Assembly: GCA_914767715.1 (NCBI GenBank)
Contig: OU612068.1
Span: 558,001 to 622,000 of the forward strand
DNA length: 64,000 nucleotides
Reading direction: 5' to 3'
DNA from: Membranipora membranacea
Taxonomy: Eukaryota; Bryozoa; Gymnolaemata; Cheilostomatida; Membraniporidae
Below, piece after piece: positions 35,273-64,000 of the stretch (positions are counted from its first letter, which is position 1; each line of letters starts with the position of its first letter). Below the pieces are notes generated by a model that was given only the letters and a program-made list of their open reading frames with translations, had not been told where the DNA came from and did not search any database. Made by a program: the position numbers and the translations under genes.

Positions 35273-36725
35273 TAGATCACTGGAAACCTGGAAAAGAGCA
35301 TAGCATTTTACTCCTTGGTTTGACATCAGTAACCCTGCAGTTTACCACATCTAGACTTCAGGTTTAACACAATTGATTGGATAGGGACTCACCGTCCATT
35401 TACTGCTGATTTGAGTATGTGAACTGCTTATCAAGCAATCCCGAATGTCACCCACCCCCTTAAGTCACAGACATTCAAGCGGTGAAAGTTTGTATGTAAC
35501 GGCTACTACTATTTATTAAGGATATACCTATCACCTATGCAAGGGCCCAGAGAGCCCTGTGGTGTAGTATCAAGTAGTCTGTATTGTATGCCCTCAGACT
35601 GTGTACCATTCATTTCTTGCTGTTATGACAAGTCTACCGATCCCCCTGGACTGCACTGGCGGGCAATATTACCTTTTTGCCTAGGCCTAGGCCAAAACAC
35701 TGCAACACGCACATAATTCACTACTCTATACTGTGTCTCATCTATCTGTCCTACCATTTCCTGACATTTTCCAAGAAGTGAGGTGAAAACAGGGAGTTAC
35801 AATGATGAAGAGTACTCAGTATGGCAGGATTTCCTTGCCCTTCCTTGTAAAATCTGGGGCTTCAGTGAGTAATTAGTATCAGTAGTTCAACTGGTTGATA
35901 TACGAACTGGAGGACCCTTGATATTATCAAGTAGCTTGCCTTACTTACTCATTCCCTGACCTCAGTTTAGCTTACATTACTCTTAGCAAGGAGGAATAGA
36001 ATTGGATTTCCCCTGTTACTCCTTGCTCTTAGTCTGGTGGGAAACTATATTTGTGCACCAAAACAAGAAACCACTTTGTATATACTGCTTTAATGCCTAA
36101 GCCTATGTATGTGACCCTTTTTTGATTATTTTCCAACCAAAAATAAGTTACTCATGCCCACAGCTAAAAGGAAAAAGTGAATTATGAACATCATTCACAT
36201 TGCAGTATTTCGATAATATACAGGATAGGAGTTACTTTCTCTCTTGCCATGAGTACAAAATTCACTATTCATTTGGGTAACTCTAGATGATCCATTTACA
36301 TCAGGGAGGGTGTTTACATGCATCTGGGAGAGTGTCCCTCCCCCAATGAACTCCCTGCCTGTTTACATGAAAATATAAAAAAAAAAGGTAGTGACATTTG
36401 GATCATACTAACAAAGGTTAGAATTGAACTAGTCACGAGCATCACAACTTAACCATAACCATGATTTTTTTACAGCCTTCTTACTCCATTAATTAGTTAT
36501 ACTATATTTGCTAATAGATATAAAATTAAATGCTGTGCTGTTTCTTTACAGCTTGCTTAATATTGTTTTCAGGGTTTGCTTTCTCGAACTGAACAGATTG
36601 CCCGCAGGGGCCAGGAGAAGAACATATTATTCATATCTAGACTCCTTGATCTAGAGTTTGCTCTTTGCAGCAACAAGTAATGTATAGCTTCCAATAAAAG
36701 AAAAGTCGCTCTCGACCAGACAATA
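35273..36725. other. Intergenic between REXO4 and thiolase (same strand)
   Basis: No coding sequence recognised. It should contain the REXO4 promoter; no core element stands out. Confidence 0.45.
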
Positions 36726-36731
36726 TTTATT
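36726..36731 (-). terminator. Candidate thiolase polyadenylation signal AATAAA
   Basis: Minus-strand AATAAA about 225 bases past the thiolase stop codon. Inferred by position. Confidence 0.45.
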
Positions 36732-36951
36732 TTTTCCTTAACGCTGTATCATTATAAAAATATAAAAACAATACTTAATATGTCAAAATCTGAATGTTAA
36801 CAAAATGAGCAGAATAGTACGACACCAGCTACCATTTACATTAGATGTCAAGTCACTGAACTCCCTCTCCCCAGAGGTCAAGTTATCACAAACCGATAAA
36901 TAAGCCATGGAATAAAGTCATGGGAGTTAGAGATTTGATTTGGCCTTAGTA

Positions 36952-39900
36952 TTATCCTTCATACTCAATAAGAGCGGCAGCTCCCATTCCTGATCCAATA
37001 CACATGGAGACAACTCCGAATCCGCTAAAATTATAAAATTGCAGCTTCATTTACTTTCAAAGCCACTTGGAGATATTTTTGGGACTGTGATCAACATTTA
37101 AAATCAGGAATATTGACTAAGACTAAGAAGGTAAGAAAGTTGTATGAGTGACTCATTAGTGTACCCCATAGACTTAATATACTAGTATATTAAGTCTATG
37201 GTGTACCCTATAACTGACTGTTTGATGTCACCATTGATATATTAATTCCGTTGGAAGGTTTTAGATAAGTAAGTTTGAAGGCTCAACTGGGATGTTATCA
37301 TCATAAACCACTATGAGAAAAGGAATGATTGGTAATAGAATATGACACTCCATATGCAGCCTATAAGCCTTCAATTACACCAATAGAGACAATCATGAGC
37401 TCATGTTTACTCACCGTTTACCGCGTCTCTTCATTTCATGCAGCAATGTGGCGATCTGCCTGGCTCCTGTACACCCGAGAGGATGTCCCAGAGCTATAGC
37501 ACCACCATTAGGGTTCAGTTTGCTGAGTGGTATACCAAGCTTCTCCACACAATAAGTCGCCTGACTGGCAAACGCTTCATTGATCTCATATATATCAACA
37601 TCCTGAACAGCCACACCTACAGCAATGTATATCACAAGGTAAAGTGTCCATTAAAAGCCTGAATGGTCATTTTTATTTCTTAAGAATTTTTTCTTTTTCT
37701 CTCCGCTTAAGTTTTTTCTTTTTTATTCTGTCACTGCATGAAAAACATTCCTAAAGATGATGTAGAATGACAATAAAAGTATATATATATAGCCTAGGAT
37801 TAAAACAATAACAACATTGATAAGCAGGCGACGAGATCCTCATTCTTGATTGGATGATGCCAGGAAAATGTGTTAGAAAGTTCAGCAGAATGACAGATTA
37901 CTTTGAACAATAACTAAGATAGCCAGCGTCCTCGGGCTTCCGAGTATAACAAAGGTGAAAAATGACGACATATTACTCCTTCCTGGGGAGTGGTTTGATT
38001 CAGTTATAACTTCATTGGTAATATTTCAAAGCCATGACAAAAGATGGGACAGCCCATATATTTCTTTTCTTTCTACAAAAATCCCCAACGATGCTTATGC
38101 TGGTCAGTTAATGAGAATCACTGATTGCCAATGGAATAACTTAAGAGGAGTTCAACAAATTGGTTGTCTGTTTTTATTTAGTTTATCTACAAAAATTGCA
38201 GTGACAATGTTCAATGTGACATTGATAGTTATCCCAACACTTCATTTATATGTATATGTTCATGTATGTATAATATATATATATATGTATGTGTAGGTGT
38301 ATGACTTACCCGTGCTCTGTAGTAGAGCAGGTATAGCAGCAGCTGGTCCGATGCCCATCTCATCAGGTTTAACACCCTGTACTTTATAACCTCTTATAAC
38401 ACCTAGTACTGGTACATTAAGTCTGTTAGCTACTGATCTCCTCATTACAAGAACAGCGGCAGCACCATCGCTCACCTGACTAGAGTTACCTACATATAAA
38501 TAACCGATCAGCTTTAGCTATGACTCTGTACTAGTACAGGTACTGGGTGTAAAATAAAGTTTGTCCAGGCTAAAATAATAATTATTTTTTCCATTGATGT
38601 CTCTTCATGTAACCCAGCTTAGCCAGCTGTGTTGCTGCTGTTTGGATGTCAAGTTCAGCCAACCAGAGCCAACGTATTGGTGAAGCCAGCTCCTCCTAGG
38701 GTAAGTAAGAGAGTAAAGATGGGACCAGAATATAACTAAGCACAGAGCCATAACCATATACACATACCTGCAGTTGTGGAGCCATCAGCTTGGAATGCAG
38801 GTTTTAGTTTTCCTAATTTTTCTGTTGTAGTTCCTTCTCTTACTCCCTCATCGGTTGTTACCTTTATATAAAAATAAGTTCAGAATTTGATGAACCAGGC
38901 ATAGTCTAAAATTGATGAAGTTTTCCCCACTGGTTTTTGGAATTTTTATTCTCTCAAGGGTATGTAATTTTTTGATGACAGAAATTTTCTAAATTTATTA
39001 TCATGTGAATTTAGCTACTTTGAGTCAGGGCAATAAATATAGTTTTGGTGATATTTTCATGTGATGTGAACTCAAAATAGTGTAGCCGACTTTAGTTTCT
39101 ATTTGTGGTTATGTTCCTTAGAATCAACATGCATGCAGTAACTCTGCAATCTGTGAGACACAAAGTTATAACATTTCTGAGTGACTATGAACAGGGAGTT
39201 TTGGACCCAAACTCCCTGCTCTGAACACCCAAACTCACAGTGACATCTGTGGAGTTGCCTTCCTTGTCTGTGACTTGTGTCTTGATAGGGACAATCTCTT
39301 CTTTGAATTTTCCTTTTCTTATAGCTGCAGCAGCACTGGGTATAGACAAAAATCCTCGAGTTTATTGTGGAGCAAAAAACCGGTAAGACATTCGGTCTGA
39401 TATTCAAACGACGAACCAGTTACTATAGCCATTAGACAAATTGAATCGACTGGATAAATTTACTAGGCTTGGATGTACTGGAAGGATGAACTTTGCTTTT
39501 CGTACACACCAACTTCTCTCAAACACCCTTACTTAACGTCTTTGCAGCCACCGCAAGCCCATTTCAAGGTGTGCAGTGGTGTTGCAACTGAACCCCCCAT
39601 GTATATATTTCCCAGCCTACAATAAGCTATGGTTTGATATTACTATCTTGCAACTTGTCTCAAAGAGTAGAGAACTTCCCAAAAGCGAATCTATTTTTAT
39701 AATTTATAATGGAACTTTCGGCCCCTCATGTTGACGGTTCTCTTACTTGGCATGTGATTGTACTGCCAGCTGATCCTGCTTAGCTCTGGATATATTATAT
39801 CTCTCAGCCACATTCTCCGATGTTATTCCCATAGGTATAGTACAGTCCATAGCAAGCTGGAAATCTGATATCTGTTGGCTCATGTTACTCATATCCATCT

Positions 39901-41122
39901 TGAACTCCTCACTCTTGTATAGACTCATGGACTCTATTCTACAAATGTCAAACAATACCATAATTAGCGTGTCCCTAGTAATGTTAATCTCACATTAAAA
40001 TACTGTCATCTATTTCTCTCTTGTGAAAGGATGAACATCTAACACATATGTATGACATTAATGCAGTGCAATGCAAGAAGTTGCAATTCTATTACAAGAT
40101 AAAATAAATTGAGGAACATCATCATATAATTGTTTAGCATACCCAGCTCCTATTCCTACATCTATAGTACCCATCCTGATAGAGGCAGCGATATTCATGA
40201 CAGCTTGAAGACCAGAGGAACATTGTCTGTTAACTGAAGATAAGCTGGTCGTCTCAGGAAATCCACTGAAGTATGAAATACATATAGCCATTACAGCTAA
40301 AAAACATTAAATATTAAGAGGCGCAAACCATTATTGAACAATACACAAATTTAATCATTAACAGGACTGAAACCAAAGAGCAAAGATGCCTTACATATTA
40401 GCGCGAATCATCATGTGATTATGAAAACACTTGATAGGTATTGGTAATGGTTTATTTTCATTCATTTTTCGTTTATTTTCATTTCAAACCAAGGTTCTAT
40501 CTATAACATTGAAATTTCGTGCTCGTTTTACTCAATATAAATGTTGTCATTATTAGAAAATCTCATATAAAACTGAAAAAAGCTTTTTGACCATACAAAG
40601 GGCAGAGATATAAGACCTACGCATAGAACTGAGCCATCCTGTTTCTCATTCCTCCACAGCTCGGCATTAACACATTACCCACACATATATCATCTACCAT
40701 ATGTTTGTCTAATCCAACATCTCTCACAACTGCATCAAGAACTGGAGCCAGCATATCATCAGGTAAGGTGTCCTGTTAATATCACATTAGTAGGTAACAA
40801 CGTACCCTCTGTTTGTCTCAATATGTCAAGACAAGTTAGAAGTGGTGGTCTTTTATGAAATCAGTAGCAAAAAAGGTTGTTCGCTCAATCAAAGCACCTT
40901 TGAATTAAGTTAAGACTCTTTTTAACTTTGAAGAACGGGCAGTAGATAAGCAATAATACAAACCTTGAACGCGCCTCTTCTTGCTTTACATATTGCTGTT
41001 CGTTTTGCACTCACTATGACTACATCATCACCATTTTTAGCACATAGTGCCCCTGTTTGATTCAGAGATGCACCAGCAACATGATTCTTTAGTGTGCTCA
41101 GTCTTTGTGCTGCGGTACTCAT
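36952..41122 (-). CDS. ACAA1: Peroxisomal 3-ketoacyl-CoA thiolase, 9 exons
   Basis: Exons: 41122-40964, 40772-40621, 40265-40143, 39938-39747, 39335-39239, 38861-38768, 38489-38310, 37616-37415, 37024-36952. All are GT-AG and in phase, giving 423 aa, close to the 424 aa human enzyme. It cleaves 3-ketoacyl-CoA with CoA in the last step of beta-oxidation. Seen: a PTS2-like signal RLSTLKNHV (7-15); the acyl-accepting Cys119 in [18 protein letters not shown]; His377 in [10 protein letters not shown]; and Cys408 in CIGSGMG, all thiolase catalytic sites. [14 protein letters not shown] and [12 protein letters not shown] match the peroxisomal type and not the mitochondrial one. There is no PTS1 (it ends YEG), which agrees with PTS2 import. 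Stop TAA 36954-36952. The start is the ATG that yields the PTS2. Confidence 0.96.
37161..37206. repeat. 46-base palindrome in thiolase intron 8
   Basis: Perfect 36-base core 37166-37201 (arms start CCATAGACTTAATATACT); allowing one mismatched pair it extends to 37161-37206. No spacer between the arms. Confidence 0.85.
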
Positions 41123-41641
41123 GATTAATCTTCAGATAAACATAAAAACACATTAATATCCAATAATCCACCACATCACCTATATAGCCTGCAGCTGTTG
41201 GGAAATATTTGTCAGACAACAAACTGGTTCTGCAGGGGTAATATCACAGATAGCCATGTGGATGACCTTTGACTGTGTAACTAACAGAGCCTACACGGAT
41301 CAGGTTGTGGTGATCGCAGTATACACATTAGTGAACACCCCAGTGCTTTGCTGTGACCCTCACAGATTCTGTTGCCCTCAAACATGGGTTGTTACAAGCA
41401 CTCACCTTGATCTCAGGCCATCATACCTTATTGCCTCATACCATATAAGAGTAAAACAATGCACTTTTCTTTAATATACACACTGTTCTGCCTGTTATTA
41501 TCATCATTATTATGCCCATGGGTTAGACCTAAAACTGTACTTTCCATTAGGCAAGTGGTAGTAATAGAGACAACAAATACTCCTGACACAACATAAATAT
41601 TTACTCAAAGTTGCAAGTCTAAAAAAGTACTAGGTCAGCAG
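41123..41641. other. 5' flank of thiolase gene
   Basis: Non-coding as far as can be seen. Expected to hold the thiolase promoter; no TATA box recognised. Confidence 0.4.
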
Positions 41642-41797
41642 ACTATCACCATGGGCCCCTGGGACTTACATGTCTTTACTTCGCCAATGTCCACTGTCAA
41701 CCACCCAAAAAACACCAAACAGGGTGGTTTTTGGGTGGTTGATAGTGGACATTGGCAAAGTAAAGACATGTAAGTCCCAGGGGCCCATGACTATCAC
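41642..41797. mobile_element. 140-bp foldback MITE with 8-bp target-site duplication
   Basis: ACTATCAC at 41642-41649 is repeated at 41790-41797. Between them, 41650-41789 is an almost complete inverted repeat with arms of about 67 bases starting CATGGGCCCCTGGGACTTAC and only a few mismatches, leaving a loop of 10 bases or fewer. An 8-base duplication is the size made by hAT-type transposases. The near-perfect arms suggest a recent origin. Confidence 0.85.
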
Positions 41798-42990
41798 ATA
41801 CATACAGAAACCTTTCAACATGAATCACAGAGCCATTGTGATTGTCAAATGTTTTCCAAAATTGGTGAGCTGCAAGTCACATGGGAACAAAAGTGCATTC
41901 TCATATCCTATTCTACTGTTTAACTCACAGCAAAATTGTAGTCTTTAGTTGTTATCAGAGCTAATATATCAATAAGTAAGCTTTGGCTGTTATCAAAAGC
42001 AAAGAGTTGGTAAAATCCAAGGTCCAACCACGCCCACTTTTGTGTGCCCCATGGATGACCTTGAATAGCTCTGTATTCAGTTGCGGACACTTTTTAAATT
42101 GTACTCAGTTCAAATGAAATTTATAATTAATCATTTAATTCTTTTCAGATTTTTAAAGGAGTATTTCAATCCAAATGTTTTTCCTTTTATTTTCGAAAAT
42201 TACACAAATTCAATTCTATTTCCTGTTCCTGGAAATCTCAACATTTTTATTTTTGGCCAGGTGACAATTTTCCCCATATCACAATTTGGCTCTGGCCCTT
42301 GAACACCCCTGAAGTAACGAATCTACTTGTGGGCATTTTTTGCTTGCTTCCACTTTTAGGTATTGTCTTTTATGACTGGTGAGTAGCTAGTTAATTTTCT
42401 GACTTACTTAGATCAAGGATATAGAGTTAGATTCAGTAGAGTAGTAGTAGAGAATTTTACTAATACTAGTTAGTATATATGATTAATTTAGTTAGTACTA
42501 CCATTTTATTATATTATTATCATCAATCAAGTTTAATTGTTTTATTATTATTATATCTATAACAGCAGCTGACATTTCACTGTGACTATGTAGCCAGGAG
42601 TAGGAAGTCTCTCTTTTTTCACATCTCATCTGTTATCAACACATCCTTTATTTAGGCTCAGCTTATTTATCCTCAACTCATCATGGCAACTATACCCAAC
42701 CTCTTTCTATTAGTAGTCTCTCTAGTCTCTCTCCTTGAACCAATATTTGAACATTGATGGTATAATAACAAGGCATCACTTGCTTGACTTTGTACCCAAG
42801 TTAAATATGCTTTGGATTCAAACGGATGTTTTGGTATGCACAGAGGTGTGTTAAATGGTAAACGCCAAAAATGTTCTCTGATTGTTCCTTGTGCTGAGAT
42901 TTAGACCAGTTAGTCACTTAGTGTGATCAGTGCATGCACAGTCGACTAGCCGTCCCAGTAATTAGGTGACAATATAGGTTATTATTTCGC
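41798..42990. other. Intergenic
   Basis: No gene seen. AT-rich with TAGT-type low-complexity sequence near 42430-42560. Confidence 0.4.
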
Positions 42991-42993
42991 TAT

Positions 42994-43200
42994 GTAGGAG
43001 TAGGAGGTAGCTCAGTTGGTTAGAGCGCCCTGCCCTTTAACGCGCAAGTGTAGGAGGTCCTGGGTTCGAATCCCGCTGCGGTCTACTGACTACTGGGCTC
43101 ATATGACGCCCCAGGTGTGCTCCGACCTGCCTGCAAACTGAGAGCAACTTGGCGCCGAATACGGCGGCCGCGCCCTTAGGTCACTGATATTTCTCAGTCC
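42994..43200 (+). repeat. tRNA-derived SINE, well-preserved copy
   Basis: The tRNA-like head has an intact A box (TAGCTCAGTTGGTTAGAG, 43008-43025) and B box (GGTTCGAATCC, 43063-43073). A body follows with GTGCTCCGACCTGCCTGCAA near 43117 and AGAGCAACTTGGCGCC. Head and body are shared with the copy at 1321. No perfect flanking duplication was found and the 3' end is approximate. A T run (TTTTTT, near 43225) could end Pol III transcription. Confidence 0.78.
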
Positions 43201-44681
43201 TCGGACGGAGACAACACTTGCGATTTTTTAACCCCAGCTATGGGCTTGATTGATGTTGGCTGTTTTATTTATCTGATATGGTATGGTACTCTGCCAAAGT
43301 CAAAGAAGATTGTGGTCAATTCCTCGGATAGAGTAGGCTTAAGTGCAGATTTCAGTAATCGAAGGGCTGGGACCCACTGATATCTGTTGACATTACACCA
43401 CATGAAGTGGCATTAGGTAATCATATCTATTCAACACCTCAAACTACTACTTCCTACCCTAGTGTTAGTATGTATTATATCCTCAATGTTGATGTTTGAC
43501 TTCACGAGCTTCGAGGTTGCTGTGTTCATGGGAACCAATGAGGCTGGTGTTTCTCAGCAGCCTGATTTCGGTGATGACCTATAATTTGTTGCAAGTAGGG
43601 AGTTTTTCATTTTCCATACATCTCTCAATGTAAAAGTTCAGGATGAATGAGAGGTTAAGGGCAGTTTAGATTGGTTGGTATCATAAGAGTTGTTGATATT
43701 TGCATACCACTTGGCCCTACCTACTAAACAAGTTATATATGATCTTTGGTAGACTTGATAAGACATTGTCTCTCTAGGCAGCCTATCTAGCCTGCCTAGA
43801 GAGACTGCCACTTGACCTAAGGTTGATTGCTATTTCCTGATCGATAAGGAATAAGGAATCATTATCTATCTAGCTTCATGGAACGGAATGGATAATGTTC
43901 AGGATGTTGTTAGCAGTGCATATTATTGGTCTTTCCATTCACTGGGAGTCCTACACATTGACAGGTCTTGGTTTAGTCGAAAGATCCGATTATTACTTTC
44001 ATACAATGTGACGGCAAGGAATTTACATACTGATACTGGTGGACTGTGTCAGCACTGGGGAGTATCAGTGTTAGATGATATACTATATTCTCTCTCTGGT
44101 CTCATCCTCATTAATCGTCCCTGTCAGGAACATCCTCTATTCACGATGTTGTAACGTGCAAAGGTGTACACTTGCTGCATCTGTAGGAAAGATTGAGCAT
44201 TATTATTCGAAATCTTGTCACACTCACCGTCGGTATTGCTGCTGCTCGTCTGTATCATAGTGTCAGGATTTCTCTTCCCATGAGACGTCTACATTCTAAT
44301 AATCAGAGATAATGGAGCGTGTGTATATCTCTGTCTGTAATAATCCTTAGGACAGAGACAACATCACCGAGGATGGCCAGTTCCTAAGCTTGCGATGGCA
44401 GGCCTCTCCAGTAACTGTCAAATGAAGAAAACAAATCTGTTAATTTTCTGGACTGACCTTTACTTCCCAGCTGTAGATACTAAGCTCTTGATGGCACACA
44501 AAGTGTAATCAAAGAGCCTCTGCTGGATTATATAATGAAAGTTATCGGATCAGCTTACAGATTATGGAGTCTTATCATTGCTATCCTTTCTGGCATATGG
44601 CCGATTTGAGTAATGATGGTTAAACCCTTTTTCAGATGCCATAACTGTATGCATAATATGTTACCTTCTTTTTTTATATAG
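43201..44681. other. Intergenic / possible 5' region of the PKC gene
   Basis: No coding exon recognised. It includes a hairpin at 43768-43807 (arms GTCTCTCTAGGCAG and complement). An acceptor-like TTTTTTTATATAG ends at 44681, so the first PKC coding exon is probably preceded by an upstream exon not identified here. Confidence 0.4.
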
Positions 44682-44733
44682 AGTTAAAAGGCAAGTTCTT
44701 CCAAGAAGGCAGTTTTCAGACAACAAACGAAAG

Positions 44734-63125
<18,392 letters not shown>

Positions 63126-63150
63126 GGATAACATCCTCACCATCCAACAG

Positions 63151-63156
63151 GTGAGT
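63151..63156 (+). promoter_or_regulatory. Strong splice donor in the PKC 3' UTR
   Basis: CAACAG|GTGAGT lies 25 bases past the stop codon and is a consensus donor. It suggests a 3' UTR intron with its acceptor further on, possibly beyond the window. Confidence 0.45.
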
Positions 63157-63219
63157 CACGGGTACAACTCAACCCTCAATAGGTATGTCCTGAATCAGTG
63201 CCTTGTCTCTCTTTGTTAA

Positions 63220-63225
63220 AATAAA
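63220..63225 (+). terminator. Candidate PKC polyadenylation signal AATAAA
   Basis: AATAAA 95 bases past the stop. If the donor at 63151 is used this signal would be intronic, so the two features are alternatives. Confidence 0.4.
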
Positions 63226-64000
63226 TCTGTTAATTATTAGTTTTTTTGATTAATTGCTGATTTGGAAAATTGCCTCCCACTCAGCCTGCGTTTCTGATCC
63301 CAATCTAGGGACAGAGAAGATCATATGACTGTCCCGATCCGATCCGGGATTATTTAATGTATGAATTATATACAGCTCAGGGATACCCAGTAGCTGAGGC
63401 CCTATGTTACTGGCACTAAGAGGGACGGGAAGTGTGCGCACAGCCCTAATGTTGTATGGCCCCTCGACTATAAGAATTATATATAAATGAGAAGGGGACA
63501 TACTGTTATGTATATTTGGTGTAGATTATCGGGTTCCCGGTCAGCCCCTGATGCTGAGTCAATGACCAAAAAGTACGCGACACACCTCAGTCACTTCCTT
63601 CTTACATTTCCACATCCTAACATCTCGTTACCACTTGTTACCACTTGTCTGTGTGATGGAGTGATGGATAGTTATCGTATCACAGTAACCATTGTCAGAT
63701 CATGTACAAGCTATCACTAACGCTGCCTCCAGATAATTGTGTTAGTAATTACAGGCAGCACTTATCACTGAACCTCTCAGCACTTATCACTGAGCTCGGG
63801 TCATTAATTTTTGGTCTTACAATATTTTGTCCACTGTACCACCCTCCCTGGTACCAGTCACTTCATGAAGGAGTCATCCCTCTCAGATTACGGAATTTTC
63901 CAAAGTTTTTGTCACTTCTTATTCCACAAATCTAATCCAACAATGACGGAAGTAGATTCACACTGTGAGGCGTTATCACTGTGTAAGTTATTTCCTTATC
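63226..64000. other. 3' flank or 3' UTR intron of PKC
   Basis: No coding exon or repeat family recognised. Confidence 0.4.

Overview
The window is animal (metazoan) nuclear DNA. Genes are split by GT-AG introns of about 0.1-8.5 kb, intergenic DNA is AT-rich and full of small transposons, and the gene set is purely metazoan: an ELL-associated factor, a rhodopsin-class GPCR, and a novel-type protein kinase C with C2, two C1 and kinase domains. The TPR protein with a DUF294-type nucleotidyltransferase domain, the adenosine-receptor-like GPCR and the Ty3/gypsy and LINE remnants fit an invertebrate. I cannot name the phylum from sequence alone.

Layout. 1-11.86 kb: an EAF-family gene (+), 5' end off the window, seven exons seen. 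Its last intron is 8.46 kb and holds a complete five-exon GPCR gene on the opposite strand (4.3-9.8 kb) with a cytoplasmic tail of about 680 residues. 13.8-18.75 kb (-): a large two-exon nucleotidyltransferase/TPR gene whose otherwise open 1,495-codon exon has one in-frame TAG. 19.2-27.2 kb: transposon cluster, made of a 2.2 kb TTAA-flanked element with terminal inverted repeats (itself holding a short LTR-like sequence) abutting a Ty3/gypsy element (-) with tRNA-Leu primer binding site, gag, a -1 frameshift heptamer and pol. 27.8-28.3 kb: 5'-truncated LINE with an RNase H domain (-). 29.1-29.5 kb: TA-flanked MITE carrying a tRNA-like sequence. 31.8-35.3 kb: REXO4-type 3'-5' exonuclease (-, seven exons). 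36.95-41.1 kb: peroxisomal 3-ketoacyl-CoA thiolase (-, nine exons, PTS2-like signal). 41.6-43.2 kb: 140 bp foldback element and a tRNA-derived SINE. 44.7-63.1 kb: novel PKC of delta/theta type (+, 14 coding exons).

The host genes are unrelated housekeeping and signalling functions (Pol II elongation, ribosome biogenesis, peroxisomal beta-oxidation, lipid-activated kinase, receptor). I see no operon-like or pathway linkage. The most unusual points are the nested antisense GPCR with a giant tail, the five-fold tandem duplication of that gene's own exon-end/splice-donor unit, the lone in-frame TAG in the TPR gene, the tRNA-bearing MITE, and a Val in place of the usual Trp at the lipid-affinity position of the PKC C1B domain. 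Exon joins below were checked by reading phase across each junction. No transcript data were available.
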